From CAYYJR01 sp964472305 (GTDB lineage Bacteria; Armatimonadota; Hebobacteria; CAIYQO01), in assembly GCA_964472305.1 (NCBI GenBank), contig CAYYJR010000011.1, forward strand, positions 1 through 64,000: a stretch of DNA of 64,000 bases. The letters are read 5' to 3'. The stretch's first letter is position 1. Every line of letters begins with the position of its first letter. The notes below the pieces were generated by a model that saw only the letters and a list, made by a program, of their open reading frames with translations, ran no database searches and was not told where the DNA came from. Below, piece after piece: positions 1 through 9,327 of this stretch. Made by a program: the position numbers and the translations under genes.

Positions 1-291
1 GGAATCCACCTAAGAACCGGGAGGGTTCGCTGTCGACAAATGGGGTCCACCATAGCTTTCCCTGATAAGCATTATACCGATAAGCATTGGGTGGGATTGT
101 TTCTGGTGCGCTATACCGACCACCTGGACGACGGCACTGTCCGGATGCTGACTTCCGATAATCTGTTGTTCGGTGCGGCTGGTATTGCTTACTCGATTCA
201 CCCGCCTCCGGATGTTACTGGTGTGTATGACGAGTCGTATTCACATATTACCGGACCATGGTGGTTATGGACACGGTACTATGCTGATTAA
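1..291 (+). CDS. C-terminal part of an unrecognised protein (5' end outside window)
   Basis: The reading frame is open from the first base to a TAA at 289-291, so this is probably the last 96 residues of a gene that starts to the left. An internal ATG at 40 exists but has no ribosome binding site in front of it. The tail is rich in Tyr, Trp and His and ends in GPWWLWTRYYAD. I recognise no family. It lies on the same strand as the exported ankyrin protein that follows after 125 bases. It could also be a chance open frame, as it is short. Confidence 0.4.
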   Translation, partial: GIHLRTGRVRCRQMGSTIAFPDKHYTDKHWVGLFLVRYTDHLDDGTVRMLTSDNLLFGAAGIAYSIHPPPDVTGVYDESYSHITGPWWLWTRYYAD

Positions 292-416
292 CAATAACTG
301 AGCATATTGCACTGTGACGCAGTCGCGGCCGCGCCGCATCTCGATAGCATAGGCTTTAGTTGCCAAATCACGTATTCCGGCATACGATAAAGTATCTATT
401 TCCCCGGAGGATCGCC

Positions 417-2117
417 ATGACATGGAAGCTATTCGGCGTATTGGTGTGCTTTACACTTCCCCTGTGCTGTTTTGCAGTCTCCATTGAGGAACTATGTCAG
501 GCCTCGAAGACCGGCGATCTGCCACGAGTGCAAGCGTTGCTCACCGCAGACCATACACTGGCAACCGCCTGGAATGCTAATGATCGGACCGCGTTACATT
601 GCGCGGCGGACGCGGGACAGGTTCAGGTGGCTGAGTATCTGCTCGCACACGGAGCGGAGATTGATCCTGATTATAGGCATACCCAAACACCTTTCATGCT
701 TGCCGTTGCCGGCGGAAACGCGCGCATGGCCGAGTTGATGTTGCGCTATCATGCCGCGCTCGCGCCTGCTAACTGGGGATTCGACGCCATCGGGATAGCG
801 CTGCGGCAGCGGAATACAGCGCTGGTGCAGGTGTTGCTGAACCACGGTGTCAGCGCAAACCGGAAAATCGACAACGATTATCCTCCACTTCGTAGCGCGC
901 GTCTCTTACGGCTTAATCCCACAATCATTCGTCTCCTAGTGGAACATGGCGCACGCGATGACACTCACACGTCTTATTTCTTTTCGGCACTTCCGGCGCC
1001 ATATTTGCACGATGGCGTGAGTATGATACCGGCGCCGCCGTTGACCGCCTGGTTTGGCGCTGCCTGCTATGCCAATACGAGCGGAAAGAAGGTGACGATC
1101 GTGCTTGGACAACATGCCGTCACCTTCTCTTTGCACGCAAGGAGCGCCGTTGTGGATGGCAAGTCTTTCCCGTTGCCAGCAGCGCCGGAGATACACGAAG
1201 GCGTGTTCTACGTGCCTCTGATTGGCGTCATCCGTGGTTTACGGCTCCCTGCACGATGGGATGGGCATCGGCAGCAATGGAAATTAGACCATCCGTCCAC
1301 CCGCGAAGTATTGATAGTCGCCATGGTAGATCCTGATCCACCGAATCGTCGAACCGCGCGCCGAGGACGATATGCCTTCTTCGAACACAGTCTGAATGGG
1401 ATGGGATTTCTTTTTAATATATGGAACGGGAAGATTCCTGAACAGTCAGGTCTTGGTGAAAATCCATATCCCGCACGCATTGAGAAAGTCTATAGCCTGA
1501 CACGGTATGTCGGTACCAGGTCGGTGGAAAACCGCGATGCATTTACTAATATCAATTATTTGTATCGGCCGCATACCGTCTCGTCGGACCAGCCGTGGTT
1601 CATCGGCTTCAGCGGCGCCTGGAATGCCATGCCGCGTGCGCCGCGCATCGACAGTCCGATGCGCCCACTGTATCAGCAAGCCGCGCAGGTTATGCTGCAA
1701 GCACATGGGTTGAACGCCGTCCCGGTGCGAATCACGCGTGTGGTACTGATCGATCTTGACGGTGATGGGCGGAATGAAGTGCTGATGTCGGGTGCATATG
1801 ACGAGCATCCCGATTGGGGCCACGACTCACAGTACTATCGGAAATCCCGGCTATTCTATAACTTCACTGGCCTTTGGCGGCATGCCGGCGGTAAAATGGT
1901 GCCGGTGAGAGTCGAAGGCCTGTATGCAAAATATCAACTCATGAATCATGTATGGTATGCCTTAACCGGCGTGCTCGACGTAAACAATGATGGTGTCATG
2001 GAGTATATCGTCGCGAGCGATCATTACGGTCAGGATTCCGCGTATAATCTGCGCACGGTATACCGTTTCAGCGGAAATAAAGTCGCTGCTCTTGCTGATT
2101 ACTGTTGGGGAGAATAA
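417..2117 (+). CDS. Exported ankyrin-repeat protein with a Cu-amine-oxidase-N-like module and Ca-binding loops
   Basis: The protein has 566 residues from the ATG at 417, chosen because GGAGG sits 6 bases upstream. A longer frame from a TTG at 360 lacks a binding site. Residues 1-22 are a signal peptide (MTWKLFGVLVCF...). Residues about 25-190 contain ankyrin repeats (RTALHCAADAGQVQVAEYLL; TPFMLAVAGGNARMAELML). Residues about 230-310 resemble the copper amine oxidase N-terminal-like domain found in surface proteins (AVVDGKSFPLPAAPEIHEG, then VFYVPL). The C-terminal third has two calcium-loop motifs, DLDGDGRNE and DVNNDGVME, as in FG-GAP/VCBS-type repeats. The domain calls are family recognition; an extracytoplasmic binding role is inferred. 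The gene stands alone, convergent with the next one. Confidence 0.7.
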   Translation: MTWKLFGVLVCFTLPLCCFAVSIEELCQASKTGDLPRVQALLTADHTLATAWNANDRTALHCAADAGQVQVAEYLLAHGAEIDPDYRHTQTPFMLAVAGGNARMAELMLRYHAALAPANWGFDAIGIALRQRNTALVQVLLNHGVSANRKIDNDYPPLRSARLLRLNPTIIRLLVEHGARDDTHTSYFFSALPAPYLHDGVSMIPAPPLTAWFGAACYANTSGKKVTIVLGQHAVTFSLHARSAVVDGKSFPLPAAPEIHEGVFYVPLIGVIRGLRLPARWDGHRQQWKLDHPSTREVLIVAMVDPDPPNRRTARRGRYAFFEHSLNGMGFLFNIWNGKIPEQSGLGENPYPARIEKVYSLTRYVGTRSVENRDAFTNINYLYRPHTVSSDQPWFIGFSGAWNAMPRAPRIDSPMRPLYQQAAQVMLQAHGLNAVPVRITRVVLIDLDGDGRNEVLMSGAYDEHPDWGHDSQYYRKSRLFYNFTGLWRHAGGKMVPVRVEGLYAKYQLMNHVWYALTGVLDVNNDGVMEYIVASDHYGQDSAYNLRTVYRFSGNKVAALADYCWGE

Positions 2118-2132
2118 CGCCGCGCCGCATCT

Positions 2133-3407
2133 CTACCCATACACCTCGTCGATCACCTCTCGGGCGATGCGCACCCAACGAGCCAGGCGGTCGGGTTCGC
2201 CGTTGAGGGTATGCACGTCTTTCATGATCACCTCGGTGCTGCAGCGGTGGGCGTGGGTGAGTTGCAGCGTGTGGCGCAGGTCGGCGCGAATGGCGTCTTC
2301 GTCGAAATGCGTGGTGCTGACCAGCGTCGGGTTGGGCTTGCGCGAGTAGACGTAGCTGGTGCCGAGGACTTCCGCCATGAAGGCTTCGTCGCACCAGGGG
2401 GAGACGGAGACGCGCTTGAGGTTGGCCATGCGCCGCAGCACATGCCAGCGGGTGTTTACCGGCTCGCAACAGCCGTAGTAGACACTGCCGAAGCGCGCGG
2501 CGAGAGCGTTTTCATAGGGGAAGATGAATTCTTCATAGAGATCCGGCCCGACGCCCACCGTTTCTTGCGATTCGAGCATAGCCCACAGGTCGGCAGTGCG
2601 CACCGGGGTCTCCGGCGTCCATCCCGGTTGGGGCAGGCGTTGCGTGTAGCCGCGACTGCCGGAGCCGAGGTAATCGTTCTCGTTGTTCAATGTCAGCAGG
2701 TTTTCCCGTTCCATCCAATCAAGCAGGGCGAAATTCTCGTCGCGCAGGAACGCCATCAGTCGATGCAGCGCCTCCGGCTCGTCGAACATGTAGAGCATCA
2801 GCTCTTCCAGTCCGATCAGCAGGATGGCGGACCATGTCAGCCCCAGTGTCCACCACGGGTTGCCGCGCATGCGCACGCCCAGGATGCCGTCATACACCTC
2901 TGCCAACCGTGCCTTCACCGCCAGCGACGCCTCACGGTTCACCGCATAACTGCGCGGGCGCAGCTTGTCGAAATCGCGCGCCAGGTCGGGCAGCACGGGG
3001 TCGATATGATAGGCGCCGCGCGTGCCGTCGGTATGCGGGCGAGTCTGGTGCGTCTCCACGCCGAAGTTGCTGATGGATAATTGCCATTCGCAATTGACGT
3101 ACGGCTCAATGGGAGTGTCGTCGCCGATGGTCTCGACATGACAGAGCAAGCCTTGCAGCATCCACTCCTGTCCCTGCGCCCAGGACTCCCGGCAATGCGG
3201 GGTGAATTCCGGCAGCACCATCTGCAGCCCGCCGTCCGTCTCGGTCAGCACCAGTGGACGCTCGCTCTCGCCGCGGTCGTGCTGGTGCCAGCGGCGGATG
3301 CACTCCCGGTTGCGCGGGCTGTCGGCGATCTCGCGCACGCGTGTTGCCAACTCGCGCAAACGAGCAACATCGGCGGGGAGGACTTTCCAATCAAGCGAAA
3401 CGGTCAT
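2133..3407 (-). CDS. URO-D superfamily protein (uroporphyrinogen decarboxylase/methyltransferase fold)
   Basis: The protein has 424 residues. The C-terminal half carries features I associate with the long URO-D-like proteins of Armatimonadota and Planctomycetes: YYGCCEPVNTRW, RRVSVSPWCDE-like (KRVSVSPWCDEAFMAEVLG) and YVYSRKPNP. These proteins share the TIM-barrel fold of uroporphyrinogen decarboxylase and cobalamin-dependent methyltransferases, but their substrate is not known. The frame extends upstream to 3584. I chose the ATG at 3407 because a promoter-like pair (3438-3467) would start transcription downstream of the longer start. It is unlikely to be the haem enzyme HemE, which is shorter and has different N-terminal motifs. 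Confidence 0.7.
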   Translation of the reverse strand: MTVSLDWKVLPADVARLRELATRVREIADSPRNRECIRRWHQHDRGESERPLVLTETDGGLQMVLPEFTPHCRESWAQGQEWMLQGLLCHVETIGDDTPIEPYVNCEWQLSISNFGVETHQTRPHTDGTRGAYHIDPVLPDLARDFDKLRPRSYAVNREASLAVKARLAEVYDGILGVRMRGNPWWTLGLTWSAILLIGLEELMLYMFDEPEALHRLMAFLRDENFALLDWMERENLLTLNNENDYLGSGSRGYTQRLPQPGWTPETPVRTADLWAMLESQETVGVGPDLYEEFIFPYENALAARFGSVYYGCCEPVNTRWHVLRRMANLKRVSVSPWCDEAFMAEVLGTSYVYSRKPNPTLVSTTHFDEDAIRADLRHTLQLTHAHRCSTEVIMKDVHTLNGEPDRLARWVRIAREVIDEVYG

Positions 3408-3437
3408 AGCGGCATACCTGTCGTGTAGCGTTACGTT

Positions 3438-3467
3438 ATCATACTCCAGCGGACTGCCGGCTGGCAA
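3438..3467 (-). promoter_or_regulatory. Promoter for the URO-D gene at 2133-3407
   Basis: On the minus strand TTGCCA (3462-3467) is followed after 18 bases by TATGAT (3438-3443). The predicted start near 3431 leaves a leader of about 24 bases before the ATG at 3407. Confidence 0.5.
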
Positions 3468-3662
3468 TGCACGAGGTTGGGGGATGGCAGCGTATTGGTG
3501 CCTGTATATACCCATGCGACGGCTAACGAGTTCGACACCGCATTGCTCGTTTCGATGCGGGTGAGGACGAATAGCCAGCATCAATGCAAGGTGGTCGTGA
3601 TGTGCAGCGATATGCCGGCGCCTGACGCCAATTGACCATACCCGCGGAGCGCCGGTATGCGC

Positions 3663-4589
3663 TCATTTGATTCTCGCGGCGTTCAGCGCGTCGCGGAAAG
3701 CATAGGCTAACTGTTGTGCGGTGCCGCGTGCCTCGAAGTGAAGGTAAATAATTTCCGGGGCGGTGCCGATCATATGATGATGGAGGGCAGTCACCCAGAT
3801 ACCGTCCGTGCGCAGAGCCTGCGTCACCGGCGTCACCTCGCTGGGCAGCAGCGCCATCTCACAGACGATGGCGGCGTTCTGGTCGGAGCCGATGAATTGC
3901 GTTTCGATGTCCAGTCCCATGCGTCCAGTGATGCGCGCTCCCTGCACCACCAGCCGAATATCGTTGCGATCGATCATGTACCGGTAGGCGGCGCCTTGTT
4001 CCTGTCCCTGGTGGCGCACGATGCGATTGAGCCGGTCGCGGTTCAGCGATAATGCCGGCGGTGTCGCGCCGGTGGACTGCGTGTTGCGCTCGTCCGCTTC
4101 GCCATCCGGCGGCACCACATTGCCAATGAAATCGAGCGCCGGTTTCACTCGTCGCGCCAGGTCGTCGGCGGCGCCGGTCGCCGTGAAGTGCACGAACATG
4201 GCGCGCGGGGTATCCCACAGGAAGTGGTTATGCACCGCCGTCACCGCAATATGCTGGTCGAGCAGGATGGAGACGATGGCATTCACTTCTTGCTGCAACA
4301 GCACTAACTCGCCCATCATCACCTGCTGCCCGCGCGCGCCGCGCGTCATCGACACCTTGCCGGTGAAGCCGAATGCCGCCGGCACCGTCCAACCCAGCAT
4401 GGTGAAGCGGGGCGCAGTGCGGGGCAAGCGAAGTTGCAACACCTGGTTTTGATAATCGCCCGTGCGACCCAGAATGGTGAGCACGTTCCGATACTCGCGC
4501 GGCATTTGCTGGGCGACGCCCGGCAGACCGGCCAGCAGCAATACCGCCAGCACCCCCAGCCACCGGCGAACGCTGTACCCGTACGGCAT
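3663..4589 (-). CDS. Secreted protein with two DUF1259 domains
   Basis: The protein has 308 residues. The ATG at 4589 was chosen over one at 4598 because GGAGGAGG lies 9 bases before it and would touch the other. A signal peptide spans about residues 1-26 (LGVLAVLLLAGLPGVAQQ). Two DUF1259 copies follow, each with a histidine-rich core: AVHNHFLWDTPRAMFVHF and ALHHHMIGTAPEIIYLHF. The N-terminal copy also has RFTMLGWTVPAAFGFTGKVS. DUF1259 proteins are exported proteins of unknown activity. The conserved histidines suggest metal binding, which is inference. It is read in the same direction as the phosphate cluster, 121 bases after pit, and may be a separate unit. Confidence 0.8.
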   Translation of the reverse strand: MPYGYSVRRWLGVLAVLLLAGLPGVAQQMPREYRNVLTILGRTGDYQNQVLQLRLPRTAPRFTMLGWTVPAAFGFTGKVSMTRGARGQQVMMGELVLLQQEVNAIVSILLDQHIAVTAVHNHFLWDTPRAMFVHFTATGAADDLARRVKPALDFIGNVVPPDGEADERNTQSTGATPPALSLNRDRLNRIVRHQGQEQGAAYRYMIDRNDIRLVVQGARITGRMGLDIETQFIGSDQNAAIVCEMALLPSEVTPVTQALRTDGIWVTALHHHMIGTAPEIIYLHFEARGTAQQLAYAFRDALNAARIK

Positions 4590-4710
4590 GTGGATCATCC
4601 TCCTCCACGCGCAGTATTCCCGCCGCCGGAGCAGATGCGAAGGCGAAAAACGGACAATGCCGACAGTGGTCGGGGGCAGTGCCGGTTGATGCCATCGGAT
4701 GTCGGAGGGA

Positions 4711-5919
4711 TTACTTCACCAGGGCGGGTACATTGACCAGCATGCCGATGAACGTCACGACGCGATACAGCAGCGCCCCCGCCAGCGCGCAGGTGGGAAT
4801 GGTGAAGATCCACGCGGCCACGATATTCTTGGCGATGCCCCAACGCACTGCCGACAAGCGCTTCGAGGCGCCAATGCCCAGGATAGAGGAAGAGATGACG
4901 TGCGTGGTGCTGATGGGCACCTTCAGAAACGTCACCAGTTGGATGGTCACCGCGGCCACCGTTTCCGCGGCGAAGCCATGCACGGGCGCGAGTCGGATGA
5001 TCTTATGTCCCAGCGTGTGAATCACCCGCATGCCGCCCAGGCCGGTGCCCAGCGCGATGACCAGCGCGCACGAGAGCTTCACCCAGAACGGCACCTCGAC
5101 GTGCCCGCCGGCATCGAGCGCGATGAATTGCCCGGCAACCAGCGCCATGGTAATGATGCCCATCGCTTTCTGTGCATCATTGGAACCATGGGAGAATGCC
5201 ATCAGCGCCGACGACACAATCTGCCAGCCGCGGAAATGCTTGTTTAGCTTGTAAGGCGCGACATTGCGGAAGATCCACATCATGATGACCATCAGCAGCC
5301 AGCCTACCGAGAAGGCCACGACCGGCGCCAGTACCATAAACAATCCGATCTTGCCGAGATATGCCATGTTCAACGGGATACCGCCCAGCACAAAGACGCC
5401 GATCAATCCGCCGAAAAGTGAGTGCGAGGTGCTGACCGGCATCCCCCAACTGGCGGTCAGGTAGCTCCACGCACTGGCGCCGATCAGGCCGCACAAGATC
5501 ATCACCGGAGTGATTTGCGTCGGATCGATATGCTTCATATCGGCGAACTTGGTCGCGATGCTGGTGGCCACGCCGGCATGCGCCATGGCGCCGGCCAAAT
5601 TCAATACCGCAGCCATGAGCAGCGCCGCGGTCGGCGTGAGCACCCGGGTGGAGATGACCGTGGCGATGGCGTTGCCGGCGTCGTGCATGCCGTTGACATA
5701 ATCGAATGCCAGTGCCGCGATCACCACGCTCACGATCAACACCGTGTTGACCGGCACGCCGTACGCCACGGCGATGGCGACGGCAATCGCCAGCACCGCG
5801 ATAATTCCCCCGGCAATCGCCCACGGCACATGGGGACGGGGAGGGACATCGGCATCTATGACGAATCGGGATTGCTCGTCAGTATAGTCAACGGTCTCTT
5901 CAATAATTGTCGTCATCAT
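4711..5919 (-). CDS. pit: PiT-family inorganic phosphate transporter
   Basis: This 402-residue membrane protein has about ten hydrophobic segments. It carries the two PiT signature repeats, GMHDAGNAIATV in the N-terminal half and SHGSNDAQKAMG in the C-terminal half. The family (PitA, PF01384) couples phosphate or metal-phosphate uptake to protons or sodium. The N-terminus has an acidic cytoplasmic extension (MMTTIIEETVDYTDEQSR). GGAAGGAAG lies just upstream, so either of the two first ATGs may be used. It follows phoU by 47 bases, the usual phoU-pit pairing, and completes the pst-phoU-pit series on the minus strand. Confidence 0.92.
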   Translation of the reverse strand: MMTTIIEETVDYTDEQSRFVIDADVPPRPHVPWAIAGGIIAVLAIAVAIAVAYGVPVNTVLIVSVVIAALAFDYVNGMHDAGNAIATVISTRVLTPTAALLMAAVLNLAGAMAHAGVATSIATKFADMKHIDPTQITPVMILCGLIGASAWSYLTASWGMPVSTSHSLFGGLIGVFVLGGIPLNMAYLGKIGLFMVLAPVVAFSVGWLLMVIMMWIFRNVAPYKLNKHFRGWQIVSSALMAFSHGSNDAQKAMGIITMALVAGQFIALDAGGHVEVPFWVKLSCALVIALGTGLGGMRVIHTLGHKIIRLAPVHGFAAETVAAVTIQLVTFLKVPISTTHVISSSILGIGASKRLSAVRWGIAKNIVAAWIFTIPTCALAGALLYRVVTFIGMLVNVPALVK

Positions 5920-5966
5920 ATCTTCCTTCCGGACATCAAAAAGCGGGACATCGCACGTATCGTCAG

Positions 5967-6644
5967 TTACCTCGCGGACAGCGGTGGAGTCTCCGATTTA
6001 TGGCGGATGATTTCGCCATCGATCAGATACACCACATCCTCGGCAATGTTGGTGGCATAATCGGCGATGCGCTCCAGATTGCGGCTCACCGACAGGTAGT
6101 TGATCAGTGTTTCCACCTGCTCCGGGTGCTGCCGTATCGCCTGCTGAATGCTGTGGAACATCTGCCGGTTGATCTCATCCACCTCATCATCGGCGGCGCC
6201 AACATCTCGCGCCAGTTCCACGTCCATGTTCATCAACGCATCCAGGCTGCGGCGCAGCATGTTTTGCGTCTTCATCGACATCTCGGTCAGATCGTATGGC
6301 GGCGGGATGGCGGTATGGGCAGCCAGCACCGCGGAGCGCTCGGCGATATTCACCGCCAGGTCGCCGACGCGCTCCAGATCGTTGTTGATCTTCATGACGG
6401 CGATCACCAATCGTAAATCGATGGCGACCGGCTGATGAAGGGCAAGAATTTTTAGACATTCTTCCTCGATATCCACCTCCATCTGGTCGATATCGTTATC
6501 GGTTTCGATGACCTGGGCAGCCAGCGCGACGTTGCGTTCGCTGACTGATTTGGTCGCCAGCCGCACGCTGTCCTCGACCAGGGCGCTGAGCGTGAGAATC
6601 TGGCGTTTCAGGTTTTCGATTTCCCGTTGCAAATGGCGTGACAT
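5967..6644 (-). CDS. phoU: Phosphate transport regulator PhoU
   Basis: The 225-residue, all-helical protein has the duplicated three-helix PhoU pattern: TKSVSERNVALAAQVIETDN followed by DIDQMEVDIEEECLKILAL in the first repeat, and SVSRNLERIADYATNIAEDV in the second. PhoU restrains PhoR signalling and Pst or Pit flux when phosphate is plentiful. A strong AGGAGG stands 6 bases before the ATG at 6644. It begins 9 bases after pstB ends, so it is translated from the pst transcript. Length and context match PhoU of E. coli (241 residues). Confidence 0.95.
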   Translation of the reverse strand: MSRHLQREIENLKRQILTLSALVEDSVRLATKSVSERNVALAAQVIETDNDIDQMEVDIEEECLKILALHQPVAIDLRLVIAVMKINNDLERVGDLAVNIAERSAVLAAHTAIPPPYDLTEMSMKTQNMLRRSLDALMNMDVELARDVGAADDEVDEINRQMFHSIQQAIRQHPEQVETLINYLSVSRNLERIADYATNIAEDVVYLIDGEIIRHKSETPPLSAR

Positions 6645-6653
6645 ATCGCCTCC

Positions 6654-7466
6654 TTAGCCGAATCGACCGGTGATGTAATCCTCGGTCCGCTTGTCAGTCG
6701 GATCAGTAAATAATTTTGTTGACTGGTTGAATTCGATCAATTCCCCGTTGAGGAAAAATCCCGTTTCATCAGAGACGCGCGCGGCCTGCTGCATATTGTG
6801 CGTCACAATGACAATAGTATAGCGCTCTTTCAGATCGAGCATAAGCTCCTCGATACTGGCGGTGGAAATGGGATCGAGTGCCGAACACGGTTCATCCATG
6901 AGCACCACGTCCGGTCGCACGGCCAGCACGCGGGCGATGCATAACCGTTGCTGCTGACCGCCGGAGAGCGAGGTGGCTGGATGATGCAGTACCTCTCGCA
7001 CTTCATCCCACAAAGCTGCCTGCCGCAGGCTGTGTTCGACGAGTGCGTCCAGTTCGGCACCGCGGGCCAGCCCGTTCACGCGCGCCCCGTAGGCGACGTT
7101 ATCGAAGATCGACATCGGGAAGGGGGTCGGGCGCTGAAAGACCATGCCGACATGGCGACGGAGGGCAACCACATCGATATCCGCGGCAGTGATGTCCTCG
7201 CTGTCCAGCAAGATGCGTCCTTCAGTGCGGGTGCCTTCGATGGTGTCGTTCATGCGGTTGATGGTGCGCAGGAAGGTCGATTTACCACAGCCGGACGGGC
7301 CGATGAGCGCGGTGATCCGGCGTTCCCGGATGACCAGGTTCACGTTGCGCAGCACCTGCTTGCGGCCATAGAAGAAATGCAAGCCCTCAATGCGTAGTTT
7401 TTCCGGATTGGCCATATCTTCCTCAATTCGCAGTGGCCGTGGTTGCATGGTCGGTGTTTCCAGCAT
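6654..7466 (-). CDS. pstB: Phosphate ABC transporter ATP-binding protein PstB
   Basis: The ATPase of the Pst importer has Walker A GPSGCGKST, Q-loop FQRPTPFPMS, signature LSGGQQQR and Walker B VVLMDEPCSALDP. The ATG at 7466 lies 2 bases after the pstA stop with GAGG ahead of it and gives 270 residues. An ATG at 7415 also has GAGGAAG upstream and gives 253 residues, nearer the usual PstB length, so the start is uncertain by 17 residues. A frame extension to 7577 overlaps pstA and is not used. Couples to PstA/PstC at the inner membrane. Confidence 0.95.
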   Translation of the reverse strand: MLETPTMQPRPLRIEEDMANPEKLRIEGLHFFYGRKQVLRNVNLVIRERRITALIGPSGCGKSTFLRTINRMNDTIEGTRTEGRILLDSEDITAADIDVVALRRHVGMVFQRPTPFPMSIFDNVAYGARVNGLARGAELDALVEHSLRQAALWDEVREVLHHPATSLSGGQQQRLCIARVLAVRPDVVLMDEPCSALDPISTASIEELMLDLKERYTIVIVTHNMQQAARVSDETGFFLNGELIEFNQSTKLFTDPTDKRTEDYITGRFG

Positions 7467-7468
7467 AG

Positions 7469-8341
7469 CTACCTCACAAAGCGGGCCCGACCGCGCGTCG
7501 CGTAGCGGGCGGCGACGCTCAGCACGAGAATCATCAACACCAGCACCAGCGCGCCGGCCCAGGCTTGCGCGTGCCAATCGTCATAGGGGGCAATCGCATA
7601 GGTGTAAATCGATACGGGCAGACTTGCTATCGGCTGGTCGAGTTGGACGCTGAAGAAGCGATTGCCGAAAGCAGTGAAAAGCAGCGGTGCGGTTTCCCCT
7701 GCAATGCGCGCAACCGCCAGCAGAATCCCGGTGACAATCCCGCCGCGCGCGCTGAGCATCACGACGGAAAGAACCGTTTTGAAGTGCGTCGCTCCCAGCG
7801 AGAGCGCGGCTTCGCGTTGTGAGACCGGCACCATGCGCACGAATTCTTCCGTCGTGCGGACGATGGTTGGAATCATCATAATCCCCAGTGCCACCCCGCC
7901 CGCCAGCGCGGAGAAATGATGCAGCGGTTTCACGATGATGCCCCAGACGAAGACGCCGATCACGATCGAGGGAACGCTTGCCAGTACATCGGCGGTGAAG
8001 CGGATCACAGTTCCCACGCGGTGTTTGCCGAATTCCGCCAGGTATATGCCACCGAGCAAGCCGAACGGCAAGCCGATCAGGCTCGCGAGGCCGATGAGGA
8101 TGAGCGTGCCGACGATGGCGTTGGCCATGCCGCCGCCCGGTTCACCCACCGGTTTGGGCAGTTGGGTGAGGAATGCCAGGTTCAACGCCGGCAATCCTTG
8201 CCGGAACACGTAATACAGGACCATGATCAGCGGGATAATGGCGATGAGGGTCATCATCGCCGCCACGATCCACATCAGGTGATTGGCCGACCGTCGCCGT
8301 ATCGTGAGCCAGTTCCGTTGTCGATGCAAATCGGTCATCAT
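7469..8341 (-). CDS. pstA: Phosphate ABC transporter permease PstA
   Basis: The 290-residue protein has six predicted membrane segments and the binding-protein-dependent permease (EAA) loop, seen as VSQREAALSLGATHFKTV. It forms the inner-membrane channel with PstC. The ATG at 8341 overlaps the pstC stop by four bases (ATGA), a sign of translational coupling. It is followed after 2 bases by pstB. Confidence 0.95.
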   Translation of the reverse strand: MMTDLHRQRNWLTIRRRSANHLMWIVAAMMTLIAIIPLIMVLYYVFRQGLPALNLAFLTQLPKPVGEPGGGMANAIVGTLILIGLASLIGLPFGLLGGIYLAEFGKHRVGTVIRFTADVLASVPSIVIGVFVWGIIVKPLHHFSALAGGVALGIMMIPTIVRTTEEFVRMVPVSQREAALSLGATHFKTVLSVVMLSARGGIVTGILLAVARIAGETAPLLFTAFGNRFFSVQLDQPIASLPVSIYTYAIAPYDDWHAQAWAGALVLVLMILVLSVAARYATRGRARFVR

Positions 8342-9312
8342 TCGCGCACTCCCTGCACGTCCCCACGCGACACGCTCCAGATCAGCAGTCGCGCCACGAC
8401 GTTGACGAGAATGGTGATGACGCCAAGCACCAGCACCACCTCGAAGAGGGAGGCTGTTTCCAGCTTCCCAGTTGCCTCGGCAAAGTTATTGACCAGCAGG
8501 CTGGGCATGGTATACCCCGGCTGAAACAGCGAGGCGGTGATCTGTTGCGCGCTGTTGCCGATCACCATCGTCACCGCCATCGTCTCGCCAAGGGCACGGC
8601 CCAGTCCGAGGATGATTCCACCGAGTATGCCGGTACGTGCATACCGCAGTACCGGCCCGCGCAGGGTTTCCCAGTGAGTGGCACCCAGGGCAAGAGACGC
8701 TTCGCGTTGTGTGTGCGGCACCGCCTGGATGACCTCACGCGCGACGGAGGTGATATATGGCAGGATCATGATCGCCAGGATCACCCCGGCGGCCAGTAAG
8801 CCGACGCCCAGCGGCGGCCCGGTGAAGAGCGGGATGAAACCCAGGTGCGCACCCAACCAACCCTCCGCCAGGCGTATCAGCGGCACCAGCACGAAAATTC
8901 CCCATAATCCGTAGACGATGCTGGGAACAGCAGCCAGCAGTTCGACCACAAAGGACAATGGCCGCCGCAGCCATGGGGGGGCCAGCTCAGCCAGGAAAAT
9001 CGCCGTGCCCAGGCTGACCGGCACCGCGATAAGCAGTGCCAGCAGCGAGGTGACGATGGTGCCGAAGATCGCGAAAAACACACCGTACTTATCGAAGACG
9101 GCATCCCAGATCGATGTGGTGAGAAATTGCCATTTGAATGCCGTGATGGCCGGCTGCGCATCGCGGAACAGCACATATCCCAGCACGATAATCAGCAACG
9201 GCACGATCAGCGCAAAGGCAAAAGTGCTCCAGCGAAAGAGGCGATCAATCACATTGCCGCCGAACAGGCCGCGCCGCCGTAAAGAAGAACGGGTTGTCGA
9301 ATAGGTCGCCAT
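8338..9312 (-). CDS. pstC: Phosphate ABC transporter permease PstC
   Basis: The 324-residue protein has six membrane segments and an EAA loop (HTQREASLALGATHWETL). It is the second permease subunit of the Pst importer. The start at 9312 has only a weak ribosome binding site, and lies 15 bases after the pstS stop, so coupling to pstS translation is likely. Length agrees with E. coli PstC (319). Confidence 0.95.
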   Translation of the reverse strand: MATYSTTRSSLRRRGLFGGNVIDRLFRWSTFAFALIVPLLIIVLGYVLFRDAQPAITAFKWQFLTTSIWDAVFDKYGVFFAIFGTIVTSLLALLIAVPVSLGTAIFLAELAPPWLRRPLSFVVELLAAVPSIVYGLWGIFVLVPLIRLAEGWLGAHLGFIPLFTGPPLGVGLLAAGVILAIMILPYITSVAREVIQAVPHTQREASLALGATHWETLRGPVLRYARTGILGGIILGLGRALGETMAVTMVIGNSAQQITASLFQPGYTMPSLLVNNFAEATGKLETASLFEVVLVLGVITILVNVVARLLIWSVSRGDVQGVRE

Positions 9313-9327
9313 CAGATCACGATTCCG

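Noticed and set aside
3608..3659. Terminator after the DUF1259 gene
   Set aside because: CCGGCGC and GCGCCGG can pair across a 30-base gap but no T-run follows on the minus strand.
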